Of a stretch of 64,000 nt of DNA, positions 26,501 to 32,399 are shown one piece after another. How positions within the stretch are numbered: the first letter of the stretch is position 1; every line of letters starts with the position of its first letter. Origin of the DNA: Bacteroidales bacterium. Lineage in GTDB: Bacteria > Bacteroidota > Bacteroidia > Bacteroidales > UBA932. The notes under the pieces are model-generated. The model ran no database searches. It saw only the letters and a list, made by a program, of their open reading frames with translations, and was not told the DNA's origin. The stretch lies in the NCBI GenBank assembly GCA_017550525.1, contig JAFZOU010000039.1, positions 1 through 64,000 on the forward strand, in the 5' to 3' direction. Position numbers and translations under genes: made by a program.

Positions 26501-27807
26501 CCCCTGAGTGGAAGCCCGTGCATGCCCGTGTGTTCGGCCCTGCATTTGCCACTCACCACTATGACAAATCCTGCTTTGACGGCATCTACGGCGTATCAGA
26601 CGCTGAGGTATGGGGTGTGAAGAGCATCCTCAAGTCAAAGCTCATCAAGTTCCTTCGTGAGAGGCTCTCCGATAGCTCCATCAGCAATCACTATAGCCCT
26701 TCGGAGCTTGTGACAATCATGGATAACCTCCGTGACGACGTCCTTACAATTGGTTTTGCACGCCGCTTTGCCACTTACAAGAGGGCAACGCTGCTGTTCC
26801 GTGACCTTGACCGCCTGGACAAGATCGTGAACAATCCCTCGCAGCCGGTTCAGTTCCTCTTCGCCGGTAAGGCCCACCCTGCAGATAAGGCAGGTCAGGA
26901 CCTCATCAAGCAAATTGTGGACATCTCCAAGGATCCCCGTTTCATCGGCAAGATTGTCTTTGTTCCCGGATATGACATTACCCTTGCAAAACGTATGGTC
27001 CAGGGCGTGGATGTATGGATGAACAATCCTACCCGTCCTCAGGAGGCTTCCGGTACTTCCGGAGAAAAGGCCGCCATGAACGGAACCATGCACTTCTCCG
27101 TCCTTGACGGATGGTGGGTAGAGGGTTACAAGGAAGGCGCAGGCTGGGCTCTTCCCATTGAGCAGGCCTACGAAGACAATAACTTCCAGAATGAACTTGA
27201 CGCCGCCACAATCTACCAGATCATTGAGAACGACATTGCTCCTGCATATTATAATGTAGACCGTATGACAGGACGCAGCTCTGAGTGGATCGGCTACATC
27301 AAGAACACCATTGCCAAGGTTGCCTGCAACTTCACCACCAACCGCATGCTCACTGATTATATCAATCAGTACTATGAGCCTCAGTCCAAGGCTGTTGCAG
27401 CAGTGAAGGCAAAGGATTTTGCCAAGGCCCGTGAACTTGCCGCCTGGAAGACTCACGTACGCCGTGAGTGGGAGAACGTACGCCTAGTGTCACGTTCCCA
27501 GCCGGATACCACTTATGACCTTTCAGTGGCTCAGCCGTACCACGCAGAGATGGATCTCCAGCTTGGAGACCTGACTGCAAAGGAAGTGGGCCTTGAGATT
27601 GTGTTCGCTCAGTCAGATGCCCGCGGAAAGGTACACATTGTGGATGTCCAGGAGTTCAAGGTTGTGTCCGTGAAGGACGGTGTTGCACATTATGAAGTGG
27701 ATGTCCTTCCTGAAAAGACCGGTTCATATCTGGTGGGCGCCCGCGTTTTCGCAAAGCACCCGCTCCTTGCGCATCGCCAGAGCTTTGAGTGTGTAAAGTG
27801 GCTGTAG
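23566..27807 (+). pseudogene. Glycogen synthase-alpha-glucan phosphorylase fusion with in-frame TAG at codon 73
   Basis: Read through, the frame codes for about 1,413 residues. Residues 1-560 are a GT3-like glycogen synthase (FEVSWEVCNKVGGIYTV at the N-terminus; E-x7-E in YYEPWGYTPLEA), and the rest is a GT35 alpha-glucan phosphorylase. TAG at 23782-23784 interrupts the frame after DPMLYR. The next in-frame codons (WKAQALTEGLRFRVGRWNI) continue the family sequence without a gap, so this is a single nonsense codon, not a frameshift. It could be a recent mutation, a strain variant, an assembly error or readthrough. TAG ends several other genes here (lon, prs-region neighbours such as ribF and truB), so general recoding is unlikely. 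I start at ATG 23566; GTG 23563 is also possible. Confidence 0.8.
23824..27807 (+). CDS. Open segment downstream of the TAG: glycogen synthase remainder plus alpha-glucan phosphorylase
   Basis: 1,327 codons from a GTG 39 nt after the stop. The phosphorylase half begins near 25243 with a DUF3417-like region (LEKLSKNLWWCWNESAKDLF) and shows SGGLGILAGDYLKE, CNEGHAAF, RRFATYKRA and the PLP-lysine region SGTSGEKAAMNG followed by VLDGWWVEG. It should release glucose 1-phosphate from alpha-glucan. If translation restarts here, the phosphorylase is whole but the synthase lacks its KVGG nucleotide-sugar loop and would probably be inactive. The GTG has no visible ribosome-binding site. TAG at 27805-27807 overlaps the ribF start. 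Confidence 0.7.
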   Translation: MGRWNIPGRPVAILVDYKQFLTQADDILGALWKDFGVDSISGNWDYKESAVFGVIAGRVIESFWNYNLKGGEKVVAQFHEWQTGAGILHIKKAGIPIATAFTTHATMMGRCLAGNNLPLYDNMSQYNGDEMARRFNVTAIYSLEKKSAQNADVFTTVSDITARECAQFLERPVDVVTPNGFENSFTPASDAAYDTLHKAARECLVKVATAMSAEAVPENSIFIGIGGRYEFRNKGIDVFIDALDKLNRTGFEGRPVQAFIMIPSGHHGPDKELVAKLEGRGDEHYQTQTSHYLMNAEYDTITRRLRETGLVNSIGDKVKVYFIPSYLTGEDGVFNMSYYDLLCGLDLALFPSYYEPWGYTPLEALAFRIPTLTTDLAGFGLWVETHYKKKHTGITVLHRNETNYDEVVDGVAERVKEIANLDKTQRKAYRENAREVAQIALWDNQIIYYKEAYSLALEKVQARKDSYKSKDKTMQYFKSDVTSPSWRSIIVTRHLPEKLSRLEKLSKNLWWCWNESAKDLFRSIDPDIWHKSGHNPLAVLDTVSIKRFQQLSEDAEFLARMRRVLDEFDTYMAAKAKRKDPSIAYFCMEYGLDTSLKIYSGGLGILAGDYLKETSDMNVNLVAVGLLYRYGYFNQVLSAQGYQVAGYDAQDFTKIPAVPVLDKDGNWVTTSVAFPGRNLTARLWKVEVGRTDLYLMDTDYEANIPEDREVTYHLYGGNWENRLKQELLLGVGGIRALRKLGLDPQVYHCNEGHAAFIGMERLREYIEKDNLDFSEALEVVRASSLFTTHTPVPAGHDAFEEGLLRQYIGHYPERLKVDWETLMSLGKDNPLDPHEKFSMSNLAANISQNVNGVSMLHGKVSQDIFQHMYQGYLPEELFVSYVTNGVHYPTWCAPEWKPVHARVFGPAFATHHYDKSCFDGIYGVSDAEVWGVKSILKSKLIKFLRERLSDSSISNHYSPSELVTIMDNLRDDVLTIGFARRFATYKRATLLFRDLDRLDKIVNNPSQPVQFLFAGKAHPADKAGQDLIKQIVDISKDPRFIGKIVFVPGYDITLAKRMVQGVDVWMNNPTRPQEASGTSGEKAAMNGTMHFSVLDGWWVEGYKEGAGWALPIEQAYEDNNFQNELDAATIYQIIENDIAPAYYNVDRMTGRSSEWIGYIKNTIAKVACNFTTNRMLTDYINQYYEPQSKAVAAVKAKDFAKARELAAWKTHVRREWENVRLVSRSQPDTTYDLSVAQPYHAEMDLQLGDLTAKEVGLEIVFAQSDARGKVHIVDVQEFKVVSVKDGVAHYEVDVLPEKTGSYLVGARVFAKHPLLAHRQSFECVKWL

Positions 27808-28757
27808 TAACTACAGGATTCTTCGACGGTGTCCATCTTGGGCACCGTCGTGTGCTTGAGACAGTGGTCTCCTCTGCCCGTGAAAGGGGAGAGGAGGCTG
27901 TTGTGGTTACATTCTGGCCTCATCCAAGGACTGTCCTTCAGCAGGACGCCAGGGATTTCAGGCTCCTCACTTCCCTTGAGGAGAAGAAGGCTCTTATTGA
28001 GGCTGTCGGCATAGACCGCGTGGAGGTTATTCCCTTCAACCGCCGCTTTGCTTCCCTCACTGCCGCAGAGTATCTTGACCTTCTTCAAACCCGTTACCGT
28101 GCTTCACTCATCGTGATGGGTTATGATAACAGAATCGGAAGTGACAGGAAGACGGCGGAAGAGATGTGTGTGTGTCAAACCGTCGGCTGCGCCGACCCCT
28201 CCCAAAGCAAGCTTTGGGCCCCTCCCTCTTACAAGGCCGAGGGTGGCCATGGGTTTGACACACACACATCTCTCCCGCCTGTGGCAATAGTCAATGCCGT
28301 CATTCCCGGCCTGACCGGGAATCCTATTTCTTCCACCAGGATCCGAAAGGCACTGGAGGAAGGGGATGTGGAGGCGGCAAATGCTATGCTGGGATATAGT
28401 TACGGGCTGCACGGAGTGGTGGTGGCCGGCAACAAGATGGGAAGGACCATAGGCTTTCCAACGGCAAATATCCAGCTTTATGAACCTTTGAAGCTGGTGC
28501 CGGAAAATGGCGTTTATGCCGTGGATGTTGAGGTGACGGGAAATCTGTTCAGGGGAATGTGCAATATCGGCACAAGGCCCACGGTGGGCGGGACTTCCAG
28601 AACCATTGAAACCCACATACTTGGGTTCGATGAGGATATCTACGGCCTGCCGCTGAGGCTCCGTTTCCTCCGCCGCATCCGCGGTGAGCGCAAGTTCCCC
28701 TCCCTGGATGCCCTCCGCGCCCAGCTGGAGCAGGACCGGGAATTGTGCCGCCGATAG
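27798..28757 (+). CDS. ribF: Bifunctional riboflavin kinase/FAD synthetase with two repeat-derived insertions
   Basis: Converts riboflavin to FMN and FAD. The adenylyltransferase half has TTGFFDGVHLGH, FNRRFASLTAAEYL and SSTRIRKAL; the kinase half has MGRTIGFPTANI and IETHILGFDEDIYG. Start GTG at 27798 (or 27789) overlaps the preceding stop. Between AEEM and SSTRIR, where relatives have a short loop, two repeats are inserted in frame: residues about 122-159 from a 112-bp palindromic element and about 168-176 from a short GTCATTC palindrome. Both keep the frame open and lie in a likely surface loop, so activity may be kept. Confidence 0.92.
   Translation: MAVVTTGFFDGVHLGHRRVLETVVSSARERGEEAVVVTFWPHPRTVLQQDARDFRLLTSLEEKKALIEAVGIDRVEVIPFNRRFASLTAAEYLDLLQTRYRASLIVMGYDNRIGSDRKTAEEMCVCQTVGCADPSQSKLWAPPSYKAEGGHGFDTHTSLPPVAIVNAVIPGLTGNPISSTRIRKALEEGDVEAANAMLGYSYGLHGVVVAGNKMGRTIGFPTANIQLYEPLKLVPENGVYAVDVEVTGNLFRGMCNIGTRPTVGGTSRTIETHILGFDEDIYGLPLRLRFLRRIRGERKFPSLDALRAQLEQDRELCRR
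28161..28272 (-). repeat. Variable-arm palindromic element inside ribF
   Basis: Perfect 20-bp terminal inverted repeats, GAGATGTGTGTGTGTCAAAC at 28161-28180 and its complement at 28253-28272. On the minus strand the core contains CCACCCTCGG and GTAAGAGGGAGGGGCCCA, then hairpins AAGCTTGCTTT and CGGCGCAGCCG. The same core, with completely different arms, is at 54311-54429. Translated in frame as part of ribF. Confidence 0.85.
28299..28324. repeat. Short palindromic repeat (GTCATTC...GAATCC) inside ribF
   Basis: GTCATTCCCGGCCTGACCGG followed by GAATCC, with stem ATTCCCGG/CCGGGAAT. It is the near reverse complement of 16901-16926 and encodes the stretch VIPGLTGNP of RibF, just 26 nt after another, unrelated repeat. 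Confidence 0.8.
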
Positions 28758-28759
28758 GT

Positions 28760-28900
28760 CCTTGCCGTGTTGACACGTATAACGCTTCTATGGCCGATTT
28801 CGATGCCGACACGGCAAGGAAATCGGCCTTTTTCCTGAAAAACCTTGCCGTGTTGGTCCCCAAAACGCCAATAGGGGCTTTCTGGCTGTCAACACGGCAG
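28760..28900. repeat. Nested inverted repeats between ribF and greA
   Basis: CCTTGCCGTGTTGACACG (28760-) is partly complementary to TGCCGACACGGCAAGG (28804-28819). CCTTGCCGTGTTGG (28843-28856) is partly complementary to TGTCAACACGGCAG (28888-28901). A third stem GGCCGATTT/AAATCGGCC (28792-28828) encloses one arm. The unit TTGCCGTGTTG is thus present four times in alternating orientation. Together with the greA promoter this fills the gap; I see no gene. Confidence 0.7.
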
Positions 28901-28921
28901 CGGGGCCAAGACGGGGAAGGT

Positions 28922-28952
28922 TTTGAATTGTAAAAAGTAATTGCTATCTTTG
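28922..28952 (+). promoter_or_regulatory. Bacteroidetes-type promoter of greA
   Basis: TTTG (28922-28925), 19-nt spacer, TATCTTTG (28945-28952). The leader of about 85 nt before greA is A-rich near the start codon. Confidence 0.78.
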
Positions 28953-29044
28953 CATACACATAAACTGCGACGGCCTCAAAGGGTCGTTGCAACTTTTTTT
29001 GACAACGTAAAACGTAAAAAGAAAAAATAAAAGGTAAATCTAAT

Positions 29045-29512
29045 ATGCCAATTGAAATGATGACTCAGGCGGGTCTGGACAAGATCAAGAAGGAACTCGC
29101 CGATGCCCTGGCCCAGAGGCCGGTTATCGCCGCTGCAATTGCAGAGGCACGTGAGAAGGGAGACCTCTCAGAAAATGCGGAATATGACGCAGCGCGTGAC
29201 GCTCAGGGTCTTCTGGAGGTGAAAATCGCACGCCTTAAGGAGAAGGTGGCAAACGCCCGCGTGATCGATGAGAGCAAGCTCAGCGCAGACAGCGTGCAGC
29301 TTCTTTCCAAGGTGAAGGTGAAGAATCTCACCAATAAGATGGTGATGAACTTCCAGATCGTTCCTGAAAGTGAGGCCGATTTCTCCAAGGGCCTCCTTGC
29401 AGCCACAACCCCTATCGGCAAGGCCCTTATCGGCCATTCAAAAGGTGAGGTTGTTGAGGCAAAGGTGCCCAGCGGCATCATGAAGTTTGAAATTGTGGAA
29501 ATTTCCCTGTAA
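29045..29512 (+). CDS. greA: Transcription elongation factor GreA
   Basis: 155 residues. N-terminal coiled coil with the tip motif AREKGDLSENAEYDAAR, whose acidic residues stimulate RNA cleavage by stalled RNA polymerase, then the FKBP-like C-terminal domain (ATTPIGKALIGHSKGEVV). Typical length. It shares a transcript with the HIT gene, whose ATG comes one base after the greA stop. Confidence 0.95.
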   Translation: MPIEMMTQAGLDKIKKELADALAQRPVIAAAIAEAREKGDLSENAEYDAARDAQGLLEVKIARLKEKVANARVIDESKLSADSVQLLSKVKVKNLTNKMVMNFQIVPESEADFSKGLLAATTPIGKALIGHSKGEVVEAKVPSGIMKFEIVEISL

Positions 29513-29513
29513 G

Positions 29514-29918
29514 ATGGCTACAATCTTTACAAAAATCGCCAAGGGTGAGATTCCTTCCTACAAATGCGCGGAGTCTGATGACTTCTACGCATTCCTGGAC
29601 ATTTCTCCGCTGGCCGCAGGCCATACCCTTGTTATCCCCAAGAATGTGGAGGACGACTACATCTTCCATCTGGATGAGGCAACTTACGCCGGCCTTTGGG
29701 CATTTGCCCGCAAGGTGGCCGTTGCCCTTAAGGCCGCCGTGCCCTGCAAGAGGGTAGGCGTTGCTGTGCTTGGTATGGAAGTGCCTCATACCCACATTCA
29801 TCTGGTGCCTCTCCAGACAGAAGGAGACCTTGATTTCAGGAAGGCAAAACTGCAGCTTGAGCCTCAGAAGATGAAGGAAATTGCCGCTAAAATCTTTGCA
29901 GAGTATGAAAAACTTTAG
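29514..29918 (+). CDS. HIT family protein
   Basis: 134 residues starting MATIFTKIAKGEIPSYKCAE. The histidine triad HTHIHL near residues 96-101 is the active site of HINT/HIT nucleotidyl hydrolases and transferases, which hydrolyse purine nucleoside phosphoramidates or dinucleotides. The precise substrate is unknown. Its 3' end overlaps the next gene by 14 nt. Confidence 0.9.
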   Translation: MATIFTKIAKGEIPSYKCAESDDFYAFLDISPLAAGHTLVIPKNVEDDYIFHLDEATYAGLWAFARKVAVALKAAVPCKRVGVAVLGMEVPHTHIHLVPLQTEGDLDFRKAKLQLEPQKMKEIAAKIFAEYEKL

Positions 29919-31020
29919 CCGCATTATCCTCGGTGCCATCCTTTGTACCGTACTCTTTTCCTGCGACCCTGAGAAAACTTACATCAACGGAGTCCTCAAG
30001 GACGGCCCTGATTCTGAGCTTATAGTGAAGCTCCTGGACGTGAACCGTTTCCAGGTGCTGGATACCCTCAGGACAGAGGAAGACGGCGCCTTCTACTACA
30101 CCATGGACATCAAGGAGGCCCAGCCTGAGTTCGTTTACCTTTATTATAAGGACCGCCAGGTGGCGTCTCTTCTTCTTGAGAAAGGAGACGTTGTGATTGT
30201 GGAAACCGATACCCTTGGCGCCTACAAGGTGGAGGGGAGTGAGGAAACTCTCAATCTCCAGAAGGTGGAGAATGCCTACAACGCCTGTGTAAGGGATATT
30301 TCCCGTATCATTACAAACCCTCTTAAAGGTAATGCCGCCATCTCCCGCAGGTACATCGCCTATTACCGCGACAGGGTGCAGTATGTGATGGCTCATCCGT
30401 ATTCCCTCACCGTTGTGCCCGTGTTCTTCCAGAAGATCAACGACGGTCTTCCTGTGTTTTCGCAGCCCACAGACGGACTTCTGATGCGTAACATATGTGA
30501 CTCCCTCAAAACTGTCTATCCTGATTCCAAGTACGTTAAGGCCCTTGAGAAGGAGGCCGATAAACGTGTGTCGGAGATGGAGTTATCGGCCCGTATCAAT
30601 CAGGCGCAGGAGGTTGGATACATTGATATCAATCTCCCCGGCGTGGACGGTAAGAAGGTGAAACTCTCTGAGGTTGAGTCCAAGGTTACCATGGTATACT
30701 TCTGGGCCACTACCGCAGAGCAGAAAATGTTCAACCTGGATGCCCTGAAACCCCTTTATGAGGAGTTCCATGACAAGGGCTTCGAGATTTACGCAGTGTC
30801 CCTGAATGTGGACAAGGCGGAATGGGGCAAGGCAATGCGCAACCAGAATCTTCCCTGGGTTAATGTGTGCGACATTCGCGGAATCGAATCCCCGTACATC
30901 GGCCTTTATGGCGTGACAAGTCTTCCCATGGCCTGGTTCCTGGTTGACGGCGAAATTGACGCCGCCGCCAATGTGCGTAATGCGGCCGATATCCGCAAGT
31001 ATCTCAAGAAGAAACTTTGA
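29905..31020 (+). CDS. Thioredoxin-fold lipoprotein lacking the CxxC motif
   Basis: 371 residues. Lipoprotein signal with lipobox LFSC (Cys at about residue 20). The N-terminal part (YINGVLKDGPDSELIVKLLD) looks like DUF4369, and the C-terminal 140 residues have a TlpA/AhpC-type thioredoxin fold (KVTMVYFWATTAEQKMF ... GVTSLPMAWFLVDG). Where active relatives have WCxxC, this protein reads ATTAEQK, so it should have no disulfide activity; the cis-Pro loop TSLP is kept. Probably anchored to the cell envelope. Overlaps the HIT gene, so co-translated. Confidence 0.82.
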   Translation: MKNFSRIILGAILCTVLFSCDPEKTYINGVLKDGPDSELIVKLLDVNRFQVLDTLRTEEDGAFYYTMDIKEAQPEFVYLYYKDRQVASLLLEKGDVVIVETDTLGAYKVEGSEETLNLQKVENAYNACVRDISRIITNPLKGNAAISRRYIAYYRDRVQYVMAHPYSLTVVPVFFQKINDGLPVFSQPTDGLLMRNICDSLKTVYPDSKYVKALEKEADKRVSEMELSARINQAQEVGYIDINLPGVDGKKVKLSEVESKVTMVYFWATTAEQKMFNLDALKPLYEEFHDKGFEIYAVSLNVDKAEWGKAMRNQNLPWVNVCDIRGIESPYIGLYGVTSLPMAWFLVDGEIDAAANVRNAADIRKYLKKKL

Positions 31021-31021
31021 T

Positions 31022-31113
31022 TTGCTGTCGAATGAAAGCTGCTGATTATCAGCGACTTATTTAAAATGCCCGCAATGAATTCATTGCGGGCATTTTGTGT
31101 AACTATCTATGAA
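31022..31113. repeat. 3'-end structured repeat, copy 5
   Basis: GTCGAATGAAAGCTGCTGATTATCAGCGACTTATTT leads into a perfect 34-nt palindrome (31063-31096, arms AAAATGCCCGCAATGAA), then GTGTAACTATCTATGAATC. It has the ATCA...TTA lead-in of the other copies but a different centre and end. It lies between the convergent lipoprotein and tsaB stop codons. The sequence is given here in parts by position 31027-31062. Confidence 0.75.
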
Positions 31114-31806
31114 TCAGTTAGTTCCTTTTTGCGGCAAAATTGACTTGCGCGAGACGGTGGCAACAAAGTCCTTAAGGTAGAAGGGTTCAAAGTAGGCCAA
31201 GTCGTCAAAACGGTTCTGATCGAAAGCTTTCTGTGCCAGGCGAGCCATGTTGGCGGCAAGGGGCCAGGCTTCCACAAAGCTGGCATTGGGATGGGTGATG
31301 ACATCCTTGCATTTCAGCGCTCCGTCCCCGATAAAGACAACAGGACCGGCCTCAAGCTGTTCTTTGAATGAATCAGGGCCGATAATTTTGGCCTCCACAG
31401 GCGTAAGCTGATCTCCTGAAGGGGAGAACACGGCCGTATAAACCTCCATGCGCCGTGCGTCAATCATTGGGATGATGGTGTGGCTGCCGTCAATGGCTGC
31501 CTGGGCCAGAATATCCAGTGAGCCGATGGCTATAAGTGGAAGGCCGGCGCCGAAGGCAAGGCCCTTTGCCGTGGAAACGCCAACCCTTAAGCCTGTGTAG
31601 GAACCGGGACCTTTTCCTACGCAGATGGCATCACAGTCAGAGACTGTAAGCCCTTTGGCGTCAAGTACTTCCTTTACAAGCGGTGCTGTGAGTGAAGCCT
31701 GGAGGCGAGGCTCACGGCATTCACGGGAGGCGACAACGGTACCGTTCTCTGACAAAGCTACGGAGAGGACGGCGGTGGAAGTTTCTATTAACAGGATTCT
31801 GGCCAT
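31114..31806 (-). CDS. tsaB: tRNA threonylcarbamoyladenosine synthesis protein TsaB
   Basis: 230-residue ASKHA-fold partner of TsaD in the complex that makes t6A37 in ANN-decoding tRNAs. Begins MARILLIETSTAVLSVAL and has CVGKGPGSYTGLRVGVSTAKGLA, the family signature. It lacks the TsaD metal-binding histidines, as expected. Three bases after cvpA, same strand. Confidence 0.93.
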   Translation of the reverse strand: MARILLIETSTAVLSVALSENGTVVASRECREPRLQASLTAPLVKEVLDAKGLTVSDCDAICVGKGPGSYTGLRVGVSTAKGLAFGAGLPLIAIGSLDILAQAAIDGSHTIIPMIDARRMEVYTAVFSPSGDQLTPVEAKIIGPDSFKEQLEAGPVVFIGDGALKCKDVITHPNASFVEAWPLAANMARLAQKAFDQNRFDDLAYFEPFYLKDFVATVSRKSILPQKGTN

Positions 31807-31809
31807 AGA

Positions 31810-32328
31810 TTAGACGGCTGCAGCAGCAGTTTCAGAAGCGGTTTGGAACAGTTCCTTGAGGTAGGGGAACACGGTGTAACCAAGGTCCCGGAGGGCTCCG
31901 TAGAGCACAGATTCCGTGAGGACTGGGCTTGTCACCAGTCCAAACTTCTCATTTACGGTATCAAAGAGGATGGCCACAAGGCCTATCACAACGGCCGATA
32001 AAGCCACCGCAAACAGGAACCCCAGAAGGCGGTTCATCCAGCCGAGATTGGCCATCTTGAAAAGCCCCGTAAGGAGTTTTGCGATGAGCAGTACCGCTAT
32101 TGAAACCACTATGAGAATGATGATGAAAGACACTATCCTGAGGACTGTGTCCGACACATTTATATAGGCGCTAAGTTTCTCACTTACAAGAGATGAGAAC
32201 TTGAATGCCATCCATACGCTGGCCACTATACCGGCCAGTGAGACCGCCTGCTCAATGAAACCCTTCGAAATACCCCGGATGATGCCCGGGAGGAAGAGCA
32301 GAAGAATCACTATATCGAGAACGTTCAT
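31810..32328 (-). CDS. CvpA family inner-membrane protein
   Basis: 172 residues with about four hydrophobic helices (IVILLLFLPGIIRGI, AVSLAGIVASVWMAF, IVSFIIILIVVSIAVLLI, LLGFLFAVALSAVVIGLVAIL) and the early Gly-rich GIIRGISKGF turn typical of CvpA/colicin V production proteins. Cellular role not clear in this phylum. Upstream gene of tsaB; divergent from ileS. Confidence 0.85.
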   Translation of the reverse strand: MNVLDIVILLLFLPGIIRGISKGFIEQAVSLAGIVASVWMAFKFSSLVSEKLSAYINVSDTVLRIVSFIIILIVVSIAVLLIAKLLTGLFKMANLGWMNRLLGFLFAVALSAVVIGLVAILFDTVNEKFGLVTSPVLTESVLYGALRDLGYTVFPYLKELFQTASETAAAAV

Positions 32329-32352
32329 ATTGCGTATGAGAGTTAAAATGAT

Positions 32353-32360
32353 TATCTTTG
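32353..32360 (+). promoter_or_regulatory. -7 box of ileS
   Basis: Perfect TATCTTTG, 39 nt before the ileS ATG. The -33 position reads TTGC rather than TTTG. Confidence 0.6.
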
Positions 32361-32399
32361 TACCCTAAAAATCGGCAATGCAAAATTAGGAAAAATTAT

